Shown: positions 41,594 through 49,799 of the stretch, piece after piece
Numbering within the stretch: position 1 is the first letter of the stretch
Layout of the letters: each line of letters starts with the position of its first letter
Source of the DNA: Gammaproteobacteria bacterium
GTDB taxonomy: Bacteria > Pseudomonadota > Gammaproteobacteria > Steroidobacterales > GCA-2729495
Assembly (NCBI GenBank): GCA_030746435.1
Contig: JASLMV010000006.1
Span: forward strand, 1-64,000
DNA length: 64,000 nt
Direction of reading: 5' to 3'
Position numbers and translations under genes: made by a program
Notes under the pieces: generated by a model
Told to the model about the DNA's origin: nothing
Seen by the model: only the letters and a program-made list of their open reading frames with translations
Database searches by the model: none

Positions 41594-42781
41594 ATGCATA
41601 AGCCGAGCGCAACCAGCTTCCGATTCGCAGGCCGTAGCCTCGATCCTGTATTGCGGGAACTGCGACTCAGTGATGAATTGCGGGAGGTCGAGCCCAAGGT
41701 ATTCGACCTGATCGAGTATCTGCTCAGGAACCGGGAGCGGGTAGTCAGCAAGGACGAGTTGCAGGACAAGCTCTGGCCCGATGTAGTAGTTACCGAGGCG
41801 TCGCTTTCCCGCGCGATAATGAAGGCCCGGAAGGCGCTGGATGACCACGCTCAGGAGGCGGAGGTTATCAGGACCGTGCCACGCAAAGGATTCCGCTTTG
41901 TAGCGGATGTGCGGGAACCGGCCGGTAGTGTGTTCCTGGCAGAGGGATTATCGGATGTGCATTTTGTCGAGAATGACGGCACTCATATCGCATGGCGTAC
42001 GCTGGGAGAAGGGCCGACTGACGTGTTCTTTGCCCCGGGCTTCGTTTCACACCTTGATACCCGTTATCGCATTCGCGAGGTCACGGAATTCGATACGCAG
42101 CTCGCAAAGGGGAGGAGACTGATTGCCTATGACAAGCGCAGCGTAGGACTTTCAGAGCGCATTGGTGAGCGCCCGACCCTGGAGCAAAACGTGTCGGATA
42201 TGCTTGCCGTGCTTGATGCGGCAAAGAGCAAACGTACGGTCATTTTCGCGGTTTCCGAAAGCGGGCCGGTGGCCTGCAAGTTTGCGGCCAAATATCCCGA
42301 CCGGGTCACGGCACTGATTCTTTACGGCACCTTTGCGCGCGGACTCAAGGATGACGACTATCCGCACATGTGGAGCCATAAAACCTATGACACCTGGGTG
42401 GACAGCCTTATCTCTCAATGGGGCGGAGCGGCATCACTGGAATTGTTTGCTCCGTCGATCGCTAACGATCCGGTCGCACAGGACGGCTGGGCACGCTATC
42501 TGCGCTCGGCCGCAACGCCCGGCGTTATCCGTGGCATCTTCGAAGTGCTGCGCGATATCGATGTGCGCGACGAACTCGACCAGATTCGCTGTCCGGCACT
42601 GGTACTGCACCGCAAGGGCGACAAGTTGGTGCAGTGCTCGGCGGGGCGGGATCTGGCGGAGCGTATCCCGGGGGCTAAATTTGTCGAACTGCCGGGCCAG
42701 GACCACTGGTGGTTCATCGGCGACCAGCAACCCATGCTGCAGGCGATGCAGCCATACCTGCAGCCGGCCTCTGATACTTAG
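41594..42781 (+). CDS. Winged-helix regulator fused to alpha/beta hydrolase
   Basis: Cytoplasmic protein with an N-terminal OmpR/PhoB-type winged helix (residues about 1-107: LRLSDELREVEPKVFDLIEYLLRNRERVVSKDELQDKLWPDVVVTEASLSRAI ... RTVPRKGFRFVADV) joined directly to an alpha/beta-hydrolase domain (about 130-390). The hydrolase has the nucleophile elbow FAVSESGPV, an acid in HRKGDKLVQ and a histidine in PGQDHWWF, so the triad looks intact. There is no membrane span, unlike CadC. The hydrolase domain may serve as a ligand sensor or destroy the inducer. It faces the small secreted protein, a likely target; its stop overlaps that of the hydantoinase-like gene. Confidence 0.85.
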   Translation: MHKPSATSFRFAGRSLDPVLRELRLSDELREVEPKVFDLIEYLLRNRERVVSKDELQDKLWPDVVVTEASLSRAIMKARKALDDHAQEAEVIRTVPRKGFRFVADVREPAGSVFLAEGLSDVHFVENDGTHIAWRTLGEGPTDVFFAPGFVSHLDTRYRIREVTEFDTQLAKGRRLIAYDKRSVGLSERIGERPTLEQNVSDMLAVLDAAKSKRTVIFAVSESGPVACKFAAKYPDRVTALILYGTFARGLKDDDYPHMWSHKTYDTWVDSLISQWGGAASLELFAPSIANDPVAQDGWARYLRSAATPGVIRGIFEVLRDIDVRDELDQIRCPALVLHRKGDKLVQCSAGRDLAERIPGAKFVELPGQDHWWFIGDQQPMLQAMQPYLQPASDT

Positions 42782-44250
42782 TAAGGGCGTTTCAGGTATT
42801 TGCCCGCAGGTTTACCGATAATCCTGCCTTCGTCGTACACGCGTTCGCCACGGAGGAAAGTGGTTTTGACCTTCGCGGTCAGTTCCATACCTTCGAACGG
42901 TGTATGGCCCTGGCTGGACTCCGACTTGCCGGAGTCAACGGTCCAGGTTTCGTTAGGGTCGAGGATGGCGAGGTCGGCATCGAGGCCCTCGGCGATATCA
43001 CCCTTGCTGCGTAACCCGAAGCGCTCGGCGGCGTTGTAGCTCGTGAGTCGCGCCATGTCATTCCAGCTTAAACCGCGCTTGCGGCCTTCGGTCGCAAGTG
43101 CTGCGAGCATGTACTCGGTGCCTCCGAAGCCCGACTTGGCCAGCCAGATATCGCCGGGTTTGCGCTTATCGACTTTCTGCTCATATTTGCAGCAGGCGTG
43201 ATCCGAGCAAACCCAGTCGATTTCACCGGCGATCAGTGCTTCCCACAGGAATTCCACATCTTCGCGCGGGCGTATCGGCGGGTTTACCTTGGCGAGGCAC
43301 CTGGTCTTGGCATCGACATCCAGCATCAGGTGGCCGATCGTGACTTCGCGGCGGAAATTAATATGCGGGAACACATCTGCCATCTGCAGCGCCGCCACCA
43401 CGGCCTTGCGTGAAGTGAGGTGCAGCAGGTTGATGTTCGGAAGATCCGTCTCATTTGCGAGGTACGATGCGATAAAGATCGCCAGCCCTTCCGAGTGCGG
43501 TGGCCGGGCGGCGCTGTAGGCGCGCAGGCCCTTGAGCTTGCCTTGTTTTTCCACCATCTTCGTGTAAGCGGCCATAATCTCGGCAGTTTCACAGTGCAGG
43601 CTTAGCGAGATCTCGTTCGCCTTGTCCGGGTTGCGTTCTATCGCTTTCTTGACGCCACGCATAACGAACTCGAAATGCGCATAGTCATACTTCTCGTCAC
43701 TGCCGATCATCAGGAACTCCGACTGGTTGTCGGATGCGCCGTGTAGTCCGTGACCGCCGTAGAACATAAATATTTTGAATGAGGTCACGCCATGTTTTTC
43801 CACCAGCATCGGGATCTCACGGATATGCTGGCCGGACATCGGTGCGAGGTGATACACGTAATCTACGTGGAAGTTATTCTTCGAAAGTTTCAGTACTTCC
43901 GGGAAGAAATCTTTGTAGGGGCCGCCTTTGTTGAGGTAGTAGCCACCGGTACGTATGTAGTTCAGGCTCGAGGTGACGCCGCCCTGTGCTGCTGCCCGGC
44001 TTTCGGTCACGGCATCTTCGTCTAACGGTGCGTAGATGCCGGTATGCATGTGTGGATCGACAAGACCGGGAAAGGCCAGCCGGCCTTTGCCGTCGAAGGA
44101 CTTTTTCGCCTTGCTCCTCGCAATACCGGGAGCAATCCTGGCGAATTTACCGTTCTTGATAGCGATATCGACTGCATCGACGATCGATGCATGCGGACGA
44201 ACGACGCCAACATTTTTTATTACGAGATCATATTCTTTTGCTGCGGCCAT
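42778..44250 (-). CDS. Dihydropyrimidinase/hydantoinase-like amidohydrolase
   Basis: Cytoplasmic metal-dependent amidohydrolase that would open a cyclic amide (hydantoin, dihydropyrimidine, allantoin or similar). Metal ligands: His-x-His in GLVDPHMHTG, the carboxylated Lys candidate in SFKIFMFYGG, later His in LHCETAE and HLTSRKA, and Asp in CSDHACC. The end carries the usual ADLAILDPN segment. It has 490 residues, as in the dihydroorotase/hydantoinase group. It lies 44 bases after the luciferase-like monooxygenase, in the same direction, suggesting a two-gene catabolic unit. The exact substrate is not predictable. Confidence 0.85.
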   Translation of the reverse strand: MAAAKEYDLVIKNVGVVRPHASIVDAVDIAIKNGKFARIAPGIARSKAKKSFDGKGRLAFPGLVDPHMHTGIYAPLDEDAVTESRAAAQGGVTSSLNYIRTGGYYLNKGGPYKDFFPEVLKLSKNNFHVDYVYHLAPMSGQHIREIPMLVEKHGVTSFKIFMFYGGHGLHGASDNQSEFLMIGSDEKYDYAHFEFVMRGVKKAIERNPDKANEISLSLHCETAEIMAAYTKMVEKQGKLKGLRAYSAARPPHSEGLAIFIASYLANETDLPNINLLHLTSRKAVVAALQMADVFPHINFRREVTIGHLMLDVDAKTRCLAKVNPPIRPREDVEFLWEALIAGEIDWVCSDHACCKYEQKVDKRKPGDIWLAKSGFGGTEYMLAALATEGRKRGLSWNDMARLTSYNAAERFGLRSKGDIAEGLDADLAILDPNETWTVDSGKSESSQGHTPFEGMELTAKVKTTFLRGERVYDEGRIIGKPAGKYLKRPY

Positions 44251-44294
44251 GCTTTCCCCCTCGCGTTGGTGCTCCTTTCTTTCACATACTCCAA

Positions 44295-45383
44295 CTAGCT
44301 AAATCTAGGCATCACGTGTTCACCGATCAGTTTCAACCCATCCATCGGGTCGTCGAACAGCCTGACGGACAGCTCAGTAAGCCCCGAAGTCGAAAAGGCT
44401 TCGAAGCGTTCCAACTCGCGGTCGATATCGCTGACATCACCCGCAGAAGACATGCCGGCGATAAGCTTATTAATTGTTGCTTCCGGCACGTTGTCAATCT
44501 CGCCGGAGCGTGACCAGTAGGCCTTGAAGAAGCTGTCCCAGTTGTCGACAACTACCTGCACTTCTTCGTCACTGTCGACATGTTCCCGGATATAGTGTTT
44601 GTACTTGGCTGCGATTGCGCCGCGCCAGATCAACTCCCGGCGTGCCTCATACATCGATTTCTCTTTATCTTCCTTAATGTGCCAGGCCCAGAAGTTGCCG
44701 ATGCGAAAATTGTCTGCGGGCCATTCGCGTTTCTCGAAACCCTGGCCCACGTTCTCCATGGCTTCCGGCATCATGTCAACGGTGAAGTCGCTTAGCTGTA
44801 TACCGTCTGCGATGCGCGCGCCCATGCGGACCATCATCGGACCGCTGCAGCAGCCGATGATGAGGGGACCGTTTTCAGCCTTCGCCCAGTCTTGCTGGAA
44901 CGGGCGGGTAATCTGGAAGATCTCCCCTTCATAGGAAAAGTTCATCTTGCCGCTGCGGGCCAGGTTCAGGACTTCGATACATTCCTGCACGCCGCGGACG
45001 CGGCGTTCGGGGTAACGGTTTCCTGAAACAGGATGTTTAACGGGCCATACCGGGGCGTCCTTGTGGATCTTCCAGCCCAGACCGCCCAGCACTCCGCCGC
45101 CGCCGCTGATGCCCACCATGCCGCGGCCGTTCGATGCTTCGTTCAATGTGAGCAGCGCGTTTGCCATTTTCAGCGGGTGTAACTCCCAGGGACTGACAGC
45201 CAGCGGCCCGAGAATAATTTTTGAAGTAACCATGGCGGCCGGCATTAGCGTCATAAAGCCGTCAAAGTTCTGGTGGTAATTCGAAGTCCAGAGTGCCCGA
45301 ACGCCCAGTTTCTCCGCTTCGACGGCCAGTTCGACCACCTGCGACGGGGTGGCGTCACATTCCAGAATGATATCGATATCCAT
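44295..45383 (-). CDS. LLM-class flavin-dependent oxidoreductase
   Basis: Luciferase-like monooxygenase or F420/FMN-dependent reductase of the TIM-barrel family. The start MDIDIILECDATPSQVVELAVEAEKLGVRALWTSN and the glycine-rich stretch GRGMVGISGGGGVLGGLGW match the family. It has 362 residues. It leads a two-gene minus-strand unit with the hydantoinase-like enzyme. In RutA-type systems a luciferase-like monooxygenase opens a pyrimidine ring; the pairing here resembles that idea but the other rut genes are absent. FMN versus F420 use cannot be decided from sequence alone. Confidence 0.85.
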   Translation of the reverse strand: MDIDIILECDATPSQVVELAVEAEKLGVRALWTSNYHQNFDGFMTLMPAAMVTSKIILGPLAVSPWELHPLKMANALLTLNEASNGRGMVGISGGGGVLGGLGWKIHKDAPVWPVKHPVSGNRYPERRVRGVQECIEVLNLARSGKMNFSYEGEIFQITRPFQQDWAKAENGPLIIGCCSGPMMVRMGARIADGIQLSDFTVDMMPEAMENVGQGFEKREWPADNFRIGNFWAWHIKEDKEKSMYEARRELIWRGAIAAKYKHYIREHVDSDEEVQVVVDNWDSFFKAYWSRSGEIDNVPEATINKLIAGMSSAGDVSDIDRELERFEAFSTSGLTELSVRLFDDPMDGLKLIGEHVMPRFS

Positions 45384-45651
45384 TAGTTTTCCTGTTATTG
45401 GTTCTTGTGATTAGGCGCTGCACGCTCGACGGGCGAACAAGATTATCAGAAGCGTGTGTGTTTGTGGCGCTCCCCGCAGGTTTTAGTGCCGAATTCCTGC
45501 AGACACTGTAGAATGCGTGCCACTTTTCGAGGGGATTCATAAAGCAGCGAGTCGGCTCGGGGGCCGGTTAAGCTCTTTTCATTGACCGACCCGGACCGCT
45601 TGTCCTGCAGGGCTTGCGGCATCGGATCGGTAGGGGAAAAAGATCGGCCCG

Positions 45652-46884
45652 ATGGAAGACACACAACCCGCACAGGCTGGTGCAGGCAGCGGTAAAGCTC
45701 GAACGATCCTGCTTGCCGGGCTGATTACCTACGGAATCGGCCAGTCGTTGCTTTACATCATATTCGCGCCGCTGGTTCGCGAGATTGGCCTTCCTGAATG
45801 GCAGATTGGCGTGCTCATATCAGCGTCCAATGTCGCCATTCTTTTTTCAGCCCCGCTCTGGGGTAAGACCAGCGATCGTATCGGGCGGCGTACCGTTTTC
45901 GTCATCGGCCTGCTGGGCTATGCGGCCGGCTATGGCGGTCTCGCGTTTGGTGTGCAGGCCGGAATCTGGGGCGTGATTGTCGCAACTCCGCTGTTCCTTA
46001 CGCTGCTGGCGGCACGCCTGGTCTATGGCGTTTTCGCCGGGGGTGTGCAGCCGGCTGCGCAGGCGTATATAGCCGATACGACTGATGAAAGTTCACGGGC
46101 GCAGGGAATGGCCCTCGTCGCTGCATCCGGTGGGATAGGAACGATTATCGGGCCCATATTCGGCGGGCTGCTTGCCGAAATCAGTTCGTTATTTCCAATG
46201 TATGCTGCCGCAGCACTCGGTCTGGGCTCTGCACTGTGGGCACAGTTTGGTTTGATCGAGCCGGAAACTCATGCGAGCAATGAAAACCGTGAAGGCATGT
46301 TCAAAGTATTCGGACGTATCTTTCCATACTTGCTGGGCTGGTTCGTGATCTTCATGGTATTCACATCCATTCAGATCGTGGCAACATTTTTTGTTAGTGA
46401 CCAGATTGGAATCGATACGACGCCGGGTATTATCCGGGTAACAAGTACTGCATTTTTCTGCATGGCTATAGTTACCGTCATCATGCAGGTGCTGGTCATG
46501 CAGGTATGGAAGATGCAGCCAAAAATCCTGTTGCGCAGCGCCTTTATTATATTTGGACTGGTTTTACTGGGCATGACGCAGGTTGAGGGTTTATTCGGTC
46601 TGTATCTCGTGTTTGCGGGTATGGGATTTGCCGTCAGCCTGGCGATGCCCAGCCTTAGTGCCGCTGCAAGCCTGTCGGTGGGGCCGCAGGAGCAGGGTGC
46701 AGCAGCGGGCCTGCTCGCCGCTGCGCCGACCTTCGGTATGGTGTTTGGCCCCGCGACCGGTGCATTGATGTACGAAATCGATACACTCTTGCCTATGCAG
46801 GTGGGCGCTGTTATGACGATTCTGACCGGTATCTATTTCTGGTTTGTGCGCATACCATCTACGGCGAAGGAGGACCGAACATGA
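45652..46884 (+). CDS. MFS transporter
   Basis: Twelve-span inner-membrane transporter. Motif A is GKTSDRIGRRTVFV between TM2 and TM3, and the protein begins with about 15 polar residues before TM1 (ARTILLAGLITYGIGQSLLY). It has 410 residues. Its stop overlaps the ATG of the DUF411 gene (ATGA, four bases), so the two are translationally coupled and presumably work together. The substrate is unknown; a metal or metal-chelate link is suggested by the DUF411 partner. Confidence 0.88.
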   Translation: MEDTQPAQAGAGSGKARTILLAGLITYGIGQSLLYIIFAPLVREIGLPEWQIGVLISASNVAILFSAPLWGKTSDRIGRRTVFVIGLLGYAAGYGGLAFGVQAGIWGVIVATPLFLTLLAARLVYGVFAGGVQPAAQAYIADTTDESSRAQGMALVAASGGIGTIIGPIFGGLLAEISSLFPMYAAAALGLGSALWAQFGLIEPETHASNENREGMFKVFGRIFPYLLGWFVIFMVFTSIQIVATFFVSDQIGIDTTPGIIRVTSTAFFCMAIVTVIMQVLVMQVWKMQPKILLRSAFIIFGLVLLGMTQVEGLFGLYLVFAGMGFAVSLAMPSLSAAASLSVGPQEQGAAAGLLAAAPTFGMVFGPATGALMYEIDTLLPMQVGAVMTILTGIYFWFVRIPSTAKEDRT

Positions 46885-47342
46885 TCGGTCGCAGAAAACT
46901 TCTGAGACAACTGGCTCTTATTCTGGGTACGACGCCCATTATCGGGATCGCAGAAACGGGCGCCGGCCCGCATGTGCAGGTATACAAGTCCCGGACCTGT
47001 GGTTGTTGTAATAAATGGATTGACCATTTGCGGGCCGCAGGTTTTGCCGTCGAAGCCAGCAATGTCGAGGATGTGGATGTCTATAAACGCGAGCACGGCG
47101 TGCCGGTACAACTGAGTGCGTGTCATACGGCGCTTGTGGACGGTTATGTCGTTGAAGGCCATGTGCCGGCAGAAGATGTCATACGCATGTTGCGGCAAAA
47201 ACCGGATATTGCCGGAATTGCAGTGCCGGGCATGCCGCTTGGTTCACCCGGCATGGAAGTGCCGAACCCGGTTCGTTACGAGACCCTGTCATTTGACCGG
47301 GATGGCAATACCGAAGTATTTGCCGTCCACGAACCTGACTAG
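46881..47342 (+). CDS. DUF411 family metal-binding protein
   Basis: Small exported protein of the DUF411 family, often found with copper-resistance genes. A signal sequence with a basic start (IGRRKLLRQLALILGTTPIIGIAE) is followed by a thioredoxin-like domain with the metal-binding motif SRTCGCCNKWIDHL and a further Cys/His in SACHTALVDGYVVEGHVP, the family's signature. It has 153 residues. It is coupled to the MFS gene by a four-base overlap and is followed by a hairpin terminator. Confidence 0.9.
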   Translation: MIGRRKLLRQLALILGTTPIIGIAETGAGPHVQVYKSRTCGCCNKWIDHLRAAGFAVEASNVEDVDVYKREHGVPVQLSACHTALVDGYVVEGHVPAEDVIRMLRQKPDIAGIAVPGMPLGSPGMEVPNPVRYETLSFDRDGNTEVFAVHEPD

Positions 47343-47373
47343 CAGCCAGCTGAGGCTCCTCACTCGGCTGCTA
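47340..47373 (+). terminator. Hairpin between DUF411 and moeA genes
   Basis: Outer arms TAGCAGCC and GGCTGCTA (8 bp) enclose a small inner GAGG/CCTC stem. It begins in the DUF411 stop codon and lies 12 bases before the moeA stop. The T-run is poor, so it is a moderate candidate for either direction. Confidence 0.5.
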
Positions 47374-47384
47374 GACAAATGGCA

Positions 47385-48629
47385 CTAAATTAATGTACCC
47401 GGCTTTGTGGGCGCGACGCGCACGGCGGTCCCTTCCGGAATTTCATCCGCCTCTTCCGGCGCGATAACCCAGCAGTTCGATTGCATCAGCGGGCTGATCT
47501 TGAAGGATTCCTGTCCCGGCAATACGCGGGCTACCAGGTTGCCTGAATCGTCGGTGCCCGCGCTGGCTTTGCCAAAGAACCGCAGACCGGGTTTTTTACG
47601 CATTGGCTCCGTGAGTTTTGCGGACAGGTAGCGTTCGTCCGGCAACCCGAGCATCGTGCGCAGTGCGGGGACCACGAAGAACCTCAGCCCGACGGCGACG
47701 GCGATAGGGTTGCCGGGTAAACCAAATACACGGGTCCCGTCGGGCAACAATGCGAACAACAGCGGCTTGCCGGGCCGGATTGCGACCCGGTGAAACAGTA
47801 TGTCGGCACCCATCTGTTCCAGTGCAGCCGGCACGAAGTCCATGCGACCCGCCGATACTCCGCCGGTTGTTACGATCATATCCACATCCGGTTGCAGCGA
47901 CTCGATGCGTTCTATCAGTTCATCGGCCGAATCACCCGTACGAAAGACGCCCGCATTTTTTGCCCCATACTCGTCCAATGCTGTCTGCAGATACGGCCCG
48001 TTGGCATCATGGATCATTCCCGGCTGCAATTCGCTTTGCTCGTCACCCAGTTCATTCCCGGTCGTGACGGCCGCAATACGCGGCAGGCACCGCACACTGA
48101 TGCTGGTTGTGCCCGTGGCTGCCAGGCCCATAACCTGGTTTGCGCCGATAACCTGGCCTGCATCCAGCAATAGTGAGCCCTGCGCGAAGTCTTCCCCGGT
48201 CCGGCGCAGGTTCCGGCCACTGGCAACAGATTGCGTCAGTTCGATCGATACCGGCATTCCATCGCTATCGCGTTGCACCTGTACCTGTTCTACAGGAATT
48301 ACTCCGTCATAGCCCGGGGGAAGTGCGGCGCCCGTCATGATTTCCCATGCGGTTCCTGCTTCGGCCTGTGCTGATCCGGTTTTTTCTCCAGCGGTTACTA
48401 CACCCGTAACGGTTAAAACCAGCGGGTTGGTGTCGCTTGCGTCCCCGGTGTCCGCAGCACGCACTGCGTAACCGTCCATCGCAGAATTATCAAAAGGCGG
48501 AACTGCCATCGCAGACTCCAGCTTCACGGCGCTGACGTGGCCGACTGCGTCCGCCGGTGCAAGTTCGATGGTCGGCAGCGGCCCGGTATGGTCCGCAATA
48601 ATCTTCAGTGCCTGGGCGTATTTCAGCAT
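47385..48629 (-). CDS. moeA: Molybdopterin molybdenumtransferase MoeA
   Basis: Inserts molybdate into adenylylated molybdopterin. Motifs: VPPFDNSAMDGYAVRA near the N-terminus, MTGAALPPGYDGVIPVEQV, TTGGVSAGRMDFV and FGLPGNPIAVAVG, all standard for MoeA, with the C-terminal domain present. ATG 48629 (MLKYAQALKII) is preferred; the frame runs on upstream to 48773 but that part is Lys/Arg-rich and unlike the family. The protein is 414 residues. It is convergent with the MFS-DUF411 pair and divergent from the molybdoenzyme genes at 49076. Confidence 0.95.
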   Translation of the reverse strand: MLKYAQALKIIADHTGPLPTIELAPADAVGHVSAVKLESAMAVPPFDNSAMDGYAVRAADTGDASDTNPLVLTVTGVVTAGEKTGSAQAEAGTAWEIMTGAALPPGYDGVIPVEQVQVQRDSDGMPVSIELTQSVASGRNLRRTGEDFAQGSLLLDAGQVIGANQVMGLAATGTTSISVRCLPRIAAVTTGNELGDEQSELQPGMIHDANGPYLQTALDEYGAKNAGVFRTGDSADELIERIESLQPDVDMIVTTGGVSAGRMDFVPAALEQMGADILFHRVAIRPGKPLLFALLPDGTRVFGLPGNPIAVAVGLRFFVVPALRTMLGLPDERYLSAKLTEPMRKKPGLRFFGKASAGTDDSGNLVARVLPGQESFKISPLMQSNCWVIAPEEADEIPEGTAVRVAPTKPGTLI

Positions 48630-49075
48630 GACCGGTCGCTCGTTCCGCACAGGGGGAAGCCCATTGCGAGCATGGTTCTGTGCCTTATTGTAAAAATCAT
48701 GTTCTTCATTCTTGTTATTCCGGGGCAATCTCTTACTGTGCTTGCCTTTGCGGGGACTGGGGCATAGCATCACCCCGGCACATTATTAGCATTGATAAAT
48801 CAACGCCCACCGTAAGCGGGTCACTAATCCGGCGCAACTATGCCTGTTTCTACCAATAGACGCACTTTTCTGCAGGAATTCGCCGGTGCCGGGGCGGCGC
48901 CTTTGCCACTAAAATACGGCCCTGTCGCCGATGCCGGGGACTCTGCCTCGAATTCTTGTCATGGGGCCGACTTGGTTAGCGGTCGCCGGGATGTGCACCG
49001 AACCTGATATATAAAGAGGTTCACCCCTGATTTTGAGCTGTCAGAGAATAATAAGGTTAAGGATAAAGCAATAGT
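48630..49075. other. 446-bp region between moeA and TorD-like gene
   Basis: Contains a 55-codon ORF with a Tat-signal-like start (48840-49007), apparently a gene remnant, and an AT-rich stretch (49008-49075) before the TorD-like gene that probably holds its promoter. The upstream continuation of the moeA frame (48630-48773) has no support as coding. Confidence 0.45.
48840..49007 (+). pseudogene. Remnant of a Tat-exported protein gene (55 codons)
   Basis: Short ORF starting MPVSTNRRTFLQEFAGAGAA: this is a good twin-arginine signal start (polar, RRTFL, then small hydrophobic residues), but the remaining 35 codons resemble no protein and end at a stop. The usual neighbour of a TorD-like chaperone and a molybdoenzyme beta subunit is a Tat-exported catalytic subunit, so this may be the decayed 5' end of that gene. 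It could also be a coincidental ORF. Confidence 0.4.
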
Positions 49076-49750
49076 ATGAGTGATTTGGCGAAAACGGTTC
49101 CGGACGGATCCGGGCGCAGTGTGTCGGGCAGGGATGCTGAGGTTACGGCGGCCGGCCGTTGTTTGTTGTATGCGTTGTTTTCTGACCTCGTCGCTTCGCC
49201 TTTCGATTCCGAGCCCGTGGTTGCCGGCGACACATTTAATGTTGCGGATCTGCCACTACCCTACGAGGTAAATGGTCTGGCCGAGTTACTTGCGGAATGG
49301 TTGCAGATCGATCGCGAGGACCTGAAGCGTGAATACAGCGGTCTGTTCGAAGTCGGCAGTAACGGGCCGCCTGTTCCTATACGTGAAGACCTGCACCGTA
49401 ACCAGCCGGCTGGGCTGAGGGAAGACATTATTCGTTTTTATGATTTTTTCAGTTACGGGCTGGATGAGAAATTTGCGTGGGCGCCGGATCATTTGTCGAT
49501 CGAGTTCGAGTTTATGCATTTCCTCTGTTTTCACGAGGCTGAGCAGGCTCAGGAAGAAGATGGCGATGTGCTTTCATTTCAACTTGCGCAGGCTGATTTC
49601 GCAGAGCGCCATCTGTGTAACTGGGTACCGGAACTGGTCGAACGCATTAATCAGCAGCAACCGGATGCGTTCTATGGAAAACTTTTTGAAGTGATTAGCG
49701 AGTGTTTACTGCGTGATTTCGAGTGGCAGGCAGGAACCATAAAAGAGTAG
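49076..49750 (+). CDS. TorD/DmsD-like molybdoenzyme chaperone
   Basis: Cytoplasmic chaperone that binds the Tat leader of an apo-molybdoenzyme and aids cofactor insertion. All-helical; key stretches are REYSGLFEVGSNGPPVPIREDL, FYDFFSYGLDEKFAWAPDHLSIEFEFMHFLC and the C-terminal helices, matching the EbdD/DdhD/SerD-type branch of the TorD family. It has 224 residues. The expected partner beta subunit follows 49 bases later, but no catalytic alpha or haem gamma subunit is found next to them. Confidence 0.82.
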   Translation: MSDLAKTVPDGSGRSVSGRDAEVTAAGRCLLYALFSDLVASPFDSEPVVAGDTFNVADLPLPYEVNGLAELLAEWLQIDREDLKREYSGLFEVGSNGPPVPIREDLHRNQPAGLREDIIRFYDFFSYGLDEKFAWAPDHLSIEFEFMHFLCFHEAEQAQEEDGDVLSFQLAQADFAERHLCNWVPELVERINQQQPDAFYGKLFEVISECLLRDFEWQAGTIKE

Positions 49751-49799
49751 TACGACTGATGATTTACGGAGATGCCCCGGGGCGAGCCAGGAGCGGGAA

